DNA of 64,000 nucleotides from Pseudomonas sp. SL4(2022). GTDB lineage: Bacteria; Pseudomonadota; Gammaproteobacteria; Pseudomonadales; Pseudomonadaceae. Under the pieces are notes generated by a model. The model did no database searches. It was not told the DNA's origin and saw only the letters and a program-made list of their open reading frames with translations. Position 1 is the first letter of the stretch, and each line of letters opens with the position of its first letter. The stretch is from positions 1,432,001 through 1,496,000 of the forward strand of contig NZ_CP113060.1 in assembly GCF_026625725.1 (NCBI RefSeq). The letters are read 5' to 3'. Positions 1-9,929 of this stretch are shown here, in pieces. Made by a program: the position numbers and the translations under genes.

Positions 1-156
1 ATCACCGGAGATTTCCTCACCGCTTTTAGCGTGTTTTTTCAACAGCGAGAAAATCACGTCCTGCTTGCGCGAACGGGCCATGTTTTCCAGGCCCAGTTGT
101 TCGGCGAGTTCCAGCAGTTCGGTGATCGGCTTTTGCTTGAGTTCGGTCAGATTCAT
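1..156 (-). CDS. rho: Transcription termination factor Rho, N-terminal fragment (runs off the window)
   Basis: The 52 visible codons match the start of Rho, the hexameric RNA helicase that terminates transcription. They begin MNLTELKQKPITELLELAEQ and cover the helical Rho N-terminal domain that precedes the RNA-binding cold-shock-like domain. The reading frame is open to the window edge, so the ATPase core lies outside. The gene follows trxA on the same strand, the trxA-rho order common in gammaproteobacteria, but a terminator separates them and a leader of about 200 nt precedes rho. Identification is firm for a fragment this short because the N-terminus is highly conserved. Confidence 0.93.
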   Translation of the reverse strand, partial: MNLTELKQKPITELLELAEQLGLENMARSRKQDVIFSLLKKHAKSGEEISGD

Positions 157-356
157 AGGAATGACGTAATCATGAGGGAGGGAAATAAGCTAATAAGCTT
201 GGGAGGCCGTGCCACTGAGCGGCGATTTGATCGCCCGTGTGTATCGAGGGTATTCGCGGAGGAATCCGTCGGCGACGGCTTGCAGGGGGCTGCATAGGAA
301 ATGCAACGAGGCCGAATGTAACACCGGGTTTATTGATCCGTCCAGCACTCAGGCAG
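157..356 (-). other. rho 5' leader region, no gene
   Basis: Between the rho start and the terminator behind trxA lie about 200 bases with no convincing coding frame. They must hold the rho promoter and untranslated leader. In other bacteria rho is autoregulated through its leader, but I cannot point to a specific element here. Confidence 0.4.
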
Positions 357-385
357 AAAAAAGCCCCGCATTTCACGGGGCTTTC
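357..385 (-). terminator. Intrinsic terminator after trxA
   Basis: A GC-rich hairpin (arms AAGCCCCG and CGGGGCTT around a short loop) is followed on the minus strand by a run of T. It sits about 60 bases past the trxA stop codon and would separate trxA from rho. Confidence 0.85.
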
Positions 386-447
386 ACGAGCAGGCGGCGC
401 TGTTGCCATGCACGGGCCATGGCCCGACAGAGCGGCTGGCCGAATAC

Positions 448-774
<327 letters not shown>

Positions 775-1051
775 GGAAAGTCTCCGTATTCGGAAGCAAA
801 AGATGGCCGACATCATAGCCCGGCTTTCCTTACACAGGAAGGCAGTGGCAATTGAGCTTCTCTATGACCCATAGCGAAATTTGTCGCCTGGACAGCCATG
901 TCACAGTTTATTCAGACAGCCGGCAAACCCTCAGCCCTCGCTGTGCGACCCCCTTAACAAGGTCAGCCAACAGACCTGCGACATCAGTATGCGTTGGCGG
1001 AGCTGGGCTATCGTGGCACGATGGCACGGTTCCGCAATGAGATGGTTCTCC
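775..1051. promoter_or_regulatory. Divergent trxA / ppx intergenic region
   Basis: This 277-base gap between two divergent genes must hold promoters for both. In-frame extensions of ppx into it exist but are not conserved-looking. I see no unambiguous -35/-10 pair or operator. Confidence 0.4.
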
Positions 1052-2554
1052 ATGCCGTATACCCCTGCCGAGTCTTTTCCTTTGATTGCTGCTATCGACC
1101 TGGGCTCCAACAGCTTCCATATGGTGCTGGCCAAAGCCGACCATGGCGAGATCCGTATCCTCGAACGCCTCGGCGACAAGGTGCAACTGGCAGCTGGCAT
1201 TGATGAAGAGCGCCTACTCAGTGAAGAGGCCATGCAGCGCGGGCTGGACTGCCTGCGCCGCTTTGCTCAGCTGACCGCCAGCCTGCCGGAAGGTGCAGTA
1301 CGCGTCGTGGGCACCAATGCCCTGCGTGAGGCGCGTAACCGTGGCGAATTCATCCGCCGCGCCGAAGAAATCCTCGGCCACCCGGTTGAAGTCATCTCCG
1401 GACGCGAAGAAGCGCGACTGATCTACCTCGGCGTATCACACAGCATTGCCGACACCCCTGGCCGACGCCTGGTCGCCGATATCGGCGGTGGTAGTACCGA
1501 GTTCATCATTGGTCAGCGTTTCGAACCCCTGATCCGCGAAAGCCTGCAGATGGGCTGCGTCAGCTTCACCCAGCGTTTTTTCAAGGATGGCAAGATTACC
1601 CCGGCGCGTTACGCTCAGGCCTACACCGCTGCGCGCCTGGAAATCATGGGCATTGAGCACGCCCTGCGCCGCCTGGGCTGGGAAGATGCCGTCGGCGCAT
1701 CGGGTACGATCAAAGCCGTAGGTCTGGCCATTCAGGCCGCCGGGCTCGGCTCCGGTGAAGTCAATGCAGCCGGCATGGCCTGGCTCAAACGCAAGATGTT
1801 CAAGATCGGCGAAGTAGAAAAGCTCGACCTTGACGGCATCAAGCCGGATCGCCGAGGCATCTTCCCGGCGGGCTTGGCGATTCTCGAAGCGATCTTCGAC
1901 GCTTGCGATATCCAGCGCATGAGCCATTCCGAAGGTGCGCTGCGCGAAGGCGTGCTCTACGACCTGCTGGGCCGCCATCAGCATGAGGACGTGCGCGAGC
2001 GCACGCTGAGTTCGCTGATGGAGCGCTATCACGTCGACCTGGAGCAAGCCGCGCGAGTGGAGAGCAAGGCACTCTCTGCGCTGGACAAGGTCACCGGGGA
2101 TTGGCAGCTGGAAGACGATTGGCACCGCGAGCTGCTCAGTTGGGCGGCCAAGGTGCATGAAGTGGGCCTGGACATCGCTCACTACCAATACCACAAGCAC
2201 GGCGCTTATCTGGTCGAGCACTCCGACCTGTCCGGCTTCTCACGTCAAGATCAACAGATGCTCGCGCTCTTGGTGCGCGGCCACCGACGCAATATTCCCA
2301 AGGACAAGTTTGCCGAGTTCGGCGCCGAAGGCATCAAGCTGATCCGCCTGTGCGTACTGCTGCGCTTTGCCATCCTGTTCCACCACATCCGTGGTACTCA
2401 GGAAATGCCCAACGTGCAGCTCAAAGCGGCCGAACAGCGTCTGGAGATTCAGTTCCCTGAGGGCTGGCTGGAGAGCAACCCGCTGACCCAGGCAGATTTC
2501 ACCCAGGAAGCGGAGTGGCTCAAACGGATCGGGATTGAACTGAGTGTGAGGTGA
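1052..2554 (+). CDS. ppx: Exopolyphosphatase
   Basis: Releases orthophosphate processively from the ends of polyphosphate chains. The 500-residue protein starts [10 protein letters not shown], and the ASKHA-fold phosphate-binding signature [11 protein letters not shown] follows at about residues 13-23. A second nucleotide/phosphate loop (DIGGGSTEF) and a C-terminal HD-like helical domain complete the Ppx/GppA architecture. The frame is open upstream for 57 more codons, but homologues are about 500 residues and the motif normally lies close to the N-terminus. It is convergent with ppk, the polyphosphate-making enzyme, so the two opposing activities sit tail to tail as in P. aeruginosa. Confidence 0.96.
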   Translation: MPYTPAESFPLIAAIDLGSNSFHMVLAKADHGEIRILERLGDKVQLAAGIDEERLLSEEAMQRGLDCLRRFAQLTASLPEGAVRVVGTNALREARNRGEFIRRAEEILGHPVEVISGREEARLIYLGVSHSIADTPGRRLVADIGGGSTEFIIGQRFEPLIRESLQMGCVSFTQRFFKDGKITPARYAQAYTAARLEIMGIEHALRRLGWEDAVGASGTIKAVGLAIQAAGLGSGEVNAAGMAWLKRKMFKIGEVEKLDLDGIKPDRRGIFPAGLAILEAIFDACDIQRMSHSEGALREGVLYDLLGRHQHEDVRERTLSSLMERYHVDLEQAARVESKALSALDKVTGDWQLEDDWHRELLSWAAKVHEVGLDIAHYQYHKHGAYLVEHSDLSGFSRQDQQMLALLVRGHRRNIPKDKFAEFGAEGIKLIRLCVLLRFAILFHHIRGTQEMPNVQLKAAEQRLEIQFPEGWLESNPLTQADFTQEAEWLKRIGIELSVR

Positions 2555-2612
2555 CGCTCACGCCCTCCCCGCATTGGCAGAGGGCAATGGCGATGGGTAT
2601 CAGCCCACTTGC

Positions 2613-4820
2613 CTAGCGGGCGCTGATCAGCGGTGCCGTCAGCTTCTCCAACAAGCCTGCCTGCGCGCTGCGTGGGTTCTGGTTACCGCTTGGGCTGACA
2701 CGCAGATAACGCCCGTCCGGCTGCAGCACCCAGGCTTGGGTGTTGTCAGTCAGGTAGCTTTCCAGCTCCTTTTTAACCCGCAGAATCAGCTTCTTGCCTT
2801 CCACCGGGAAGCAGGTCTCGACGCGCTTGTCGAGGTTGCGCTCCATCCAGTCGGCACTCGACAGGTAAATTTTCTCCTCGCCGCCATTAAGGAAATAGAA
2901 CACGCGCGTGTGTTCAAGGAAGCGACCGATGATCGAGCGCACCTGGATATTGTGCGACACCCCGATAATCCCAGGACGCAGGCAGCACATGCCGCGCACC
3001 ACCAGATCGATCTTCACCCCGGTCTGGCTGGCCTTGTACAGCGCACGGATGATCTTCGGATCGGTCAACGAGTTGAACTTGGCAATGATATGCGCCGGCT
3101 TGCCCTCGGCCGCCAGCGCGGTTTCGCGGGCGATCATGTCGAGCAGGGTCTTCTTCAGGGTGAACGGCGCGTGCAGCAGCTTTTTCATGCGCAGGGTCTT
3201 ACCCATGCCAATCAACTGACTGAACAGCTTGGACACGTCTTCACACAGCGCAACATCAGCGGTGAGCAGGCTGTAGTCGGTGTACAGCCTGGCGTTACCG
3301 GCGTGGTAGTTACCGGTACCCAGGTGTGCGTAGCGGACAATATCGCCGGCTTCGCGGCGCAAAATCAGCATCATTTTGGCGTGGGTCTTGAAACCCACCA
3401 CACCGTAAATCACCACCGCACCAGCCGCCTGCAGGCGGCTGGCCAGTTGCAGGTTGGACTCTTCATCAAAGCGCGCACGCAGTTCAATCACCGCGGTCAC
3501 TTCTTTGCCGTTACGCGCCGCTTCCACCAGCGCGTCGACGATCTCCGAGTTGGCCCCGGAGCGGTACAGCGTCTGCTTGATAGCCAGCACATGCGGGTCT
3601 TTCGCCGCCTGACGCAGCAGATCGACCACCGGGGTGAACGATTCAAAGGGGTGCAGCAACAGCACGTCCTGCTTGCTGATCACGCTGAAGATGTTCTCGG
3701 CGTTCTGCAACAGTTTGGGGATCACCGGGGTGAACGGTGTGTACTGCAGCTCCGGGTGGCTTTCCAGGCCGGTGATGCTGAACAGGCGGGTCAGGTTGAC
3801 TGGACCATTGACCCGGTACAGCTCGGCCTCGGTCAGGCTGAACTGTTTGAGCAGGTAATCGAGCAGCGGGCGCGGGCAGGTATCGACCACCTCCAGGCGC
3901 ACGGCATCGCCATAACGGCGGCTGAACAGCTCACCACGCAGGGCGCGGGCCAGGTCTTCGACGTCTTCGGTATCGACTGAGAGGTCAGCGTTACGGGTCA
4001 GGCGGAACTGGTAGCAACCTTTAACCTTCATGCCTTGGAACAGGTCATCGGCATGGGCGTGGATCATCGATGAGAGGAAGACAAAATTATCCCCCGGCCC
4101 GCCAACCTCTTCCGGCACTTTGATGATGCGCGGCAGCAAACGCGGGGCCGGAATGATCGCCAAACCGGAGTCGCGGCCGAAGGCATCAATGCCTTCCAGT
4201 TCGACGATAAAGTTCAGGCTCTTGTTCACCAGCAGCGGAAACGGGTGGGTCGGGTCGAGGCCGATCGGGGTGATGATCGGCGCGATCTCGTCGCGGAAAT
4301 AGCGACGTACCCAGGCCTTGTGCTTGGCCGTCCAGAAGCGCCGGCGGATAAAGTTGACGTTGTGCTTGGCCAGCGCCGGGAACAGGGTGTCGTTAAGAAT
4401 CGCGTACTGACGATCCACCTGTTCGTGCACCAACTCGGCAATCCGTGCCAGCGCCTGATGCGGTTGCAAGCCATCCGCGCCGGCCTGTTCGCGGGCGAAG
4501 TTGATCTGCTTCTTCAGACCAGCCACACGAATCTCGAAGAACTCATCCAGGTTGCTGGAGAAGATCAGCAGAAACTTCAACCGCTCCAGCAGCGGATAGG
4601 ACTCATCCAGCGCCTGTTCCAACACGCGGATATTGAATTGCAGCTGCGACAGCTCGCGGTGAATATACAGGCTGCTGTCATCCAGGTTGTGGATCACCAC
4701 AGGCGCCGGGACAACCACCGGAGCGGGTGCCTCGGCAGGTGGCGCCTCAACCACGGCGGCGTCCTCGACGACCGGCTGGGCGTCCTGCAATTCGGTGTTA
4801 CTGAGTCCTTCGGTGTTCAT
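2613..4820 (-). CDS. ppk: Polyphosphate kinase 1
   Basis: Reversibly transfers the gamma phosphate of ATP to polyphosphate. The 735-residue protein has the PPK1 N-terminal, middle and two phospholipase-D-like catalytic domains. The histidine expected to be autophosphorylated lies in GTGNYH at residues 501-506, and a second conserved histidine lies in FKTHAKM at 477-483. The first 42 residues are an Ala/Pro/Val/Glu-rich tail before the conserved [16 protein letters not shown] start, longer than in E. coli PPK. AGGAAC lies upstream of the ATG. It lies 18 bases downstream of hemB on the same strand, so cotranscription is likely. Confidence 0.97.
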   Translation of the reverse strand: MNTEGLSNTELQDAQPVVEDAAVVEAPPAEAPAPVVVPAPVVIHNLDDSSLYIHRELSQLQFNIRVLEQALDESYPLLERLKFLLIFSSNLDEFFEIRVAGLKKQINFAREQAGADGLQPHQALARIAELVHEQVDRQYAILNDTLFPALAKHNVNFIRRRFWTAKHKAWVRRYFRDEIAPIITPIGLDPTHPFPLLVNKSLNFIVELEGIDAFGRDSGLAIIPAPRLLPRIIKVPEEVGGPGDNFVFLSSMIHAHADDLFQGMKVKGCYQFRLTRNADLSVDTEDVEDLARALRGELFSRRYGDAVRLEVVDTCPRPLLDYLLKQFSLTEAELYRVNGPVNLTRLFSITGLESHPELQYTPFTPVIPKLLQNAENIFSVISKQDVLLLHPFESFTPVVDLLRQAAKDPHVLAIKQTLYRSGANSEIVDALVEAARNGKEVTAVIELRARFDEESNLQLASRLQAAGAVVIYGVVGFKTHAKMMLILRREAGDIVRYAHLGTGNYHAGNARLYTDYSLLTADVALCEDVSKLFSQLIGMGKTLRMKKLLHAPFTLKKTLLDMIARETALAAEGKPAHIIAKFNSLTDPKIIRALYKASQTGVKIDLVVRGMCCLRPGIIGVSHNIQVRSIIGRFLEHTRVFYFLNGGEEKIYLSSADWMERNLDKRVETCFPVEGKKLILRVKKELESYLTDNTQAWVLQPDGRYLRVSPSGNQNPRSAQAGLLEKLTAPLISAR

Positions 4821-4838
4821 CTGGAGTTCCTGTGGGGC

Positions 4839-6097
<1,259 letters not shown>

Positions 6098-7333
6098 CTA
6101 AGCAGGCACGGGATTATGTCCGCGCGGCGTCCAGAACAGCGCACCGACACTGAGCAGGCTGTAACCCAGCAGCAGCGCCCAGAGCAGTGGCTGAGCGGTT
6201 AGCAGACCAAGTTGCAGAGCCAGCCAGGCCGCCGGCAGGTTGAACAGTAGACGCAGTATTTCCAGACGCTTGGCCGTCGGCCGGTTTTCCAGCCAGCAGC
6301 CGATGGTCATCAGCCCCACGGCCATCCAGACGATGCCCAGCAGCGCCTGCGTCAGGCTCAGTGTGTCGCCCATGCCCAGCAGCCAGGTGCCCGCCACCAC
6401 ATACAGGCTGAACTGCACACCGGCGTAGAGCTTCTGCGCCAGACTCAGCGGCACGTCGAATTTGACGAACTGGCTAAGGTCCGGCTTGTTCTGCGGGTAG
6501 TTGGCCGCGACATCGGCCGGGCGCCAGCCGGTGCGCATAAACCAGATGCGCAGCTTGTCCCACCAGGACTCGGCCCGTACCGCGTCCTGCCACAGCGCAA
6601 CATAGAACTGCGCATTGGCCCACAGCGGGTTCCAGCTGGCCAGCGGCGTGGTTACGCCGAATATCACCGGTTCTTCGTCCAATTCCTCCTGAAAGGTGCC
6701 AAACAACCGATCCCAGAGAATGAACACACCGCCGTAATTGCGATCCATATACACAGCATTCTGCGCATGGTGCACGCGGTGGTTGGACGGTGTGATAAAG
6801 AACCACTCGAACCAGCCCAATTTGGGGATATGCCGGGTGTGCACCCAGAACTGATAGAGCAGGTTGAGCGCCGCCACGGTGAGGAATACCAGCGGCGGCA
6901 CACCAGCCATGGCCATCGGCAGGTAGAAGATCCAACCGAAAATAAAACCGGTACTGGTCTGCCGCAGCGCCGTGGAGAGGTTGTAGTCCTCGCTCTGATG
7001 GTGCACCGAGTGCGCGGCCCAGAGCACGTTGCGCTCGTGACCCAGGCGGTGGTTCCAGTAGTAACAGAAGTCGTAGAAGACGAAGGCAAACAGCCAGACC
7101 CACAGGCTGCTGGCCGACAACTCGAACACGCCGAAGTGTTGCCAGGCCAGGGTGTAGGTGAGCAACCCGACGGCCTTGGTCAGCAGGCCCACGGTGGTCG
7201 ACAGCACCCCTGCACTGAGGCTGTTGAGGGCGTCGGAGAAGCGGTAGGTGCTGACCCCGCGCCAGCGGTCGAGCAGCAGTTCCAGGGCGATCAAGGCAAA
7301 GAAGAACGGTACGGCATAGAGGATGTAATTCAT
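6098..7333 (-). CDS. Sterol desaturase / fatty acid hydroxylase family membrane protein
   Basis: A 411-residue polytopic inner-membrane protein with the three histidine clusters of the fatty acid hydroxylase superfamily: HRLGH, HSVHH and HRVHH, with further histidines in between. These bind a di-iron centre that inserts oxygen into a lipid-like substrate. The ATG at MNYILYAVPF follows AGGTGA with good spacing; a methionine eight codons earlier has no ribosome-binding site. After the catalytic domain there is a C-terminal stretch of about 100 residues with four hydrophobic segments, longer than minimal family members. The substrate is unknown. It is monocistronic. Confidence 0.88.
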   Translation of the reverse strand: MNYILYAVPFFFALIALELLLDRWRGVSTYRFSDALNSLSAGVLSTTVGLLTKAVGLLTYTLAWQHFGVFELSASSLWVWLFAFVFYDFCYYWNHRLGHERNVLWAAHSVHHQSEDYNLSTALRQTSTGFIFGWIFYLPMAMAGVPPLVFLTVAALNLLYQFWVHTRHIPKLGWFEWFFITPSNHRVHHAQNAVYMDRNYGGVFILWDRLFGTFQEELDEEPVIFGVTTPLASWNPLWANAQFYVALWQDAVRAESWWDKLRIWFMRTGWRPADVAANYPQNKPDLSQFVKFDVPLSLAQKLYAGVQFSLYVVAGTWLLGMGDTLSLTQALLGIVWMAVGLMTIGCWLENRPTAKRLEILRLLFNLPAAWLALQLGLLTAQPLLWALLLGYSLLSVGALFWTPRGHNPVPA

Positions 7334-7523
7334 GGTTTCACCTGTTGCATAGGCCATATCGCAGCACGCGGCTAACGGCTAGGATGCTGAACAAATCCTA
7401 GCCCAGCGTCACATCCGCCTCGCGGCGCGCCATGCCAACCTGGGTGGCATATGGCGACATTAGGGCTCAGGCGACGACAGGACACGACTCAATTCGATAC
7501 AGCGGGTTATTCAGGAGAATTTG

Positions 7524-8186
7524 ATGAGCAAGAAAGTCGCGGTGATTCTTTCCGGCTGTGGCGTCTATGACGGCGCGGAAATCCATGAAAGCGTGATCAC
7601 CCTGCTGCGCCTCGATCAGCGCGGCGCGCAGGTGCAGTGCTTCGCCCCCAACGTACCGCAGCTGCACGTAGTCGATCACTACAGTGGCGACGAAATGGAC
7701 GACACGCGCAACGTACTGGTTGAGTCAGCACGCATCGCCCGCGGCAAGATCCAGGACGTCAAGGAGCTGCATGTCGGCGACTTCGATGCGCTGATCCTGC
7801 CCGGCGGTTTTGGCGTGGCGAAAAACCTCTCCGACTTCGCCATCAGCGGCGCCAACTGCACGGTGCAGCCCGATGTACTGAGCGCTACCCAGGCCTTCGT
7901 CAAAGCCGGCAAACCGGTGGGCCTGATCTGCATCGCCCCGGCGCTGGCCGCGAAGATCTTCGGCAACGGCGTGATCTGCACCATCGGCAAGGACCATGAA
8001 ACCGCCGCGACTCTGGTGCAGATGGGCGCCGAGCACCATGAGTGTGAAGTCAGCGAGATTGTCGAAGACGCCGAACATAAGCTGATAACCACCCCGGCCT
8101 ATATGCTCGCCCAGTCGATCAGTGAGGCCGCCTCGGGGATCAACAAGCTGGTGGATCGGGTATTGGAGCTCAGCCACCCAGCCTGA
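7524..8186 (+). CDS. elbB: ElbB, DJ-1/PfpI-family glyoxalase
   Basis: A 220-residue member of the DJ-1/PfpI class I amidotransferase-like fold, closest to ElbB (isoprenoid biosynthesis protein with amidotransferase-like domain). Visible features are SGCGVYDGAEIHE at the N-terminus, LPGGFGVAKNL near residue 92 and the nucleophile-elbow cysteine C136 in LICIAPALA. AGGAG precedes the ATG; the TTG codon just before it is not the likely start. ElbB proteins have weak glyoxalase activity; a role in isoprenoid metabolism was proposed from genetics and is not certain. The stop codon runs directly into a repeat element. Confidence 0.92.
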   Translation: MSKKVAVILSGCGVYDGAEIHESVITLLRLDQRGAQVQCFAPNVPQLHVVDHYSGDEMDDTRNVLVESARIARGKIQDVKELHVGDFDALILPGGFGVAKNLSDFAISGANCTVQPDVLSATQAFVKAGKPVGLICIAPALAAKIFGNGVICTIGKDHETAATLVQMGAEHHECEVSEIVEDAEHKLITTPAYMLAQSISEAASGINKLVDRVLELSHPA

Positions 8187-8470
8187 CAGATCGCTGAAAA
8201 ACTACCTGCGTTGGCAATACTGCGTTAAAAACGGCCTCGGAAGCCGCTGGCGGCTCACGCGCTTTAGCGCGACCCGAAGGGCGAGTGAAACGAGTCATGC
8301 TCATTTACAGCCCGTAAACTCCGCTTGATTCGCTGCGCTCACCCTGCGGGTCAGCCGCTGGCTGTTACTCCGCTACGCTGCGTTTCTCGGCCGTGTTGAC
8401 CAGCCGGAGGCTGTTGCTAACGTAGCGCCTTGTCTTGCCTGCCTCGCCTACGTTTTTTCCAACGATCTGT
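8186..8470. repeat. 285-bp palindromic intergenic element with imperfect terminal inverted repeats
   Basis: The ends are inverted copies: ACAGATCGCTGAAAAACTAC at the left and, read from the right on the other strand, ACAGATCGTTGGAAAAAACG. The interior has no convincing gene and repeats motifs typical of Pseudomonas intergenic elements. The left end shares its first base with the TGA of elbB. No transposase is encoded, so it is a miniature (MITE-like) or REP-like element. Confidence 0.6.
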
Positions 8471-8597
8471 TAATTGGCCGGCTCAGCCCGGCATATCAGG
8501 TCAATCACGCCAATGCGCGCGGCACTCCAGCCGCGCCACTGGCCAGATCAGCTCGAGTGCGGCAGGTTGAGCATCCCTTCGCCCAGGCACGATCTCC
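8471..8597 (+). promoter_or_regulatory. Upstream region of the hotdog thioesterase gene
   Basis: These 127 bases between the repeat element and the thioesterase start presumably carry its promoter. I see no clear boxes. Confidence 0.3.
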
Positions 8598-9068
8598 ATG
8601 AACAACCCACCTTTTGAGCTCACCGCTGAATTACAGCAGGCGGTCAGCAACTTTTTTCAGCGCATTCCTTTCAATCAGGTGCTCGGTATCGAGTTGGATG
8701 AGCTGAGCGCCCAGCGCGTGACCATGCACCTGCCAATGAAGCCCGAACTGATCGGCAACTTTGTCCACGGCATTCTGCATGGCGGGGTGATTTCCTCGTT
8801 GCTGGATGTGGCTGGCGGCGCCATGGCGTTGATTGGCGCCTTCGATAAGCACCAGCATTTGTCCAGCGCCGAGCGCATGGCGCGGCTGTCAAAGCTCGGC
8901 ACCATCGACCTGCGCATCGACTACCTGCGCCCCGGCCGCGGCCAGCGCTTTACCGCCACCGCCGTGCTCTTGCGCACAGGCAACAAGGTGGCGGTGGTGC
9001 GCAGCGAACTGCACAGCGACGATGGCACCCTGGTCGCTGTCGGCACTGGCACTTATCTGTGCGGATAG
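8598..9068 (+). CDS. Hotdog-fold thioesterase family protein
   Basis: A 156-residue single-domain protein of the PaaI/4-hydroxybenzoyl-CoA-thioesterase-like hotdog superfamily. The characteristic helix begins NFVHGILHGGVISSLLDVAGG (residues about 54-74), where a histidine-glycine-glycine stretch contributes to the acyl-CoA site; the second conserved stretch DLRIDYLRPGRG follows at about 103-114. The predicted reaction is hydrolysis of an acyl-CoA or other acyl thioester, but the substrate cannot be read from sequence. It stands alone, convergent with the DUF188 gene across a REP-like palindrome. Confidence 0.85.
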   Translation: MNNPPFELTAELQQAVSNFFQRIPFNQVLGIELDELSAQRVTMHLPMKPELIGNFVHGILHGGVISSLLDVAGGAMALIGAFDKHQHLSSAERMARLSKLGTIDLRIDYLRPGRGQRFTATAVLLRTGNKVAVVRSELHSDDGTLVAVGTGTYLCG

Positions 9069-9091
9069 TCCAGGTCGGTTCAGAGAGCAGC

Positions 9092-9157
9092 GATGCGGGA
9101 GGGCTTTAGCCGCATGAGACGCCAAGGCTCGCCGCTGAAGCGCCTCCCACAGCAGCA
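9092..9157. repeat. REP-like palindromic doublet
   Basis: Two inverted copies of a GGGAGG-GCTT-AGC type sequence (9096-9113 and 9131-9151) face each other between two convergent genes. This is the usual form and location of Pseudomonas REP elements. Confidence 0.65.
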
Positions 9158-9168
9158 CGCAGGATGCA

Positions 9169-9618
9169 CTAACGGCTCAAGCGGGTGAGGATGCGGTCCA
9201 GTGAATTGGCGAACGCCTGTTTGTCGCGCTCGCCATACGGCGGCTGACCGCCGCCGACCTGGCCCAGTTCGCGCAGCTCGGTAAACAGGTTACGCACGGC
9301 CAGCTTGTCGCCCATGTTGCGCTCATCAAACTCGCGGCCGCGTGGGTCGAGAGCCGCCACGCCTTTTTTCACCAGGCGGTCGGCCAGCGGTACGTCGCTG
9401 CAGATCACCAACTCACCTGGCACAGCGTGTTCAACCAGGTAATCATCCGCCGCATCCGGGCCACTGGGTACCACGATCAGCCGCACGCAGCTGTAGGCCG
9501 GTTTGACTTGCGCCTGCCCCGCCACCAGCAGCACCTCGAAGCGCCGCTTCAGGGCGAACTTCACCACCTGATCCTTGGCCGCCTTAGGGCAGGCATCGGC
9601 ATCAATCCAGACTCGCAT
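9169..9618 (-). CDS. yaiI: UPF0178 (DUF188, YaiI/YqxD) family protein
   Basis: A 149-residue member of the YaiI/YqxD family starting MRVWIDADACPKAAKD. Conserved family features are the DADACP motif at residues 6-11, ICSDVPLADRLV in the middle and RNMGDKL later, all consistent with a PIN-like metal-binding fold. Biochemical function is not established. The chosen ATG follows GGGAGA; a longer frame adds seven residues upstream without support. It is convergent with the thioesterase gene and transcribed alone. Confidence 0.9.
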   Translation of the reverse strand: MRVWIDADACPKAAKDQVVKFALKRRFEVLLVAGQAQVKPAYSCVRLIVVPSGPDAADDYLVEHAVPGELVICSDVPLADRLVKKGVAALDPRGREFDERNMGDKLAVRNLFTELRELGQVGGGQPPYGERDKQAFANSLDRILTRLSR

Positions 9619-9929
9619 GCGCGTGTTCTCCCTCAGCAAAGCATCATTATGCCAGTTGCAACCTGCGAGCCATGCTCGCCGCCACTGTTCACGCTGAGTG
9701 TCATCCCCTGAGAGACGACAGCTGGTCTGGACGCGAACAAATTGCCATTACGCACCACAAAATTGGGCATATAATTTCGCCCCCACCATTTATGCCCAAA
9801 AGGTATTTTGGCCCTCGCGCTTATGAGGGATTGGCAGGATAGCCAAAAGCAATGCACGCCAAGCGGACCTCGTCTTGCTGACCGCAGAGTCGGCAGAATT
9901 TACGAACCCGATGAAAATGTGAGTATCCG
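9619..9929 (+). promoter_or_regulatory. Promoter and structured leader of the lipoprotein operon
   Basis: A 311-base gene-free stretch upstream of a four-gene operon. It has a perfect TATAAT at 9770-9775 (a TTGCCA lies upstream but with over-long spacing), a 16-base inverted repeat CCAAAAGGTATTTTGG at 9796-9811, and two further potential hairpins (CCCTC...GAGGG near 9813-9829 and TTGGC...GCCAA near 9831-9845). The leader from the putative start site to the first ATG would be about 150 nt. Confidence 0.5.

Noticed and set aside
2574..3980. Long open frame on the plus strand opposite ppk
   Set aside because: Antisense shadow of a clearly conserved gene in high-GC DNA; no family features.
9633..9857. 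74-codon minus-strand frame in the leader of the lipoprotein operon
   Set aside because: It lies across the promoter, palindrome and hairpins and has no recognisable protein features.
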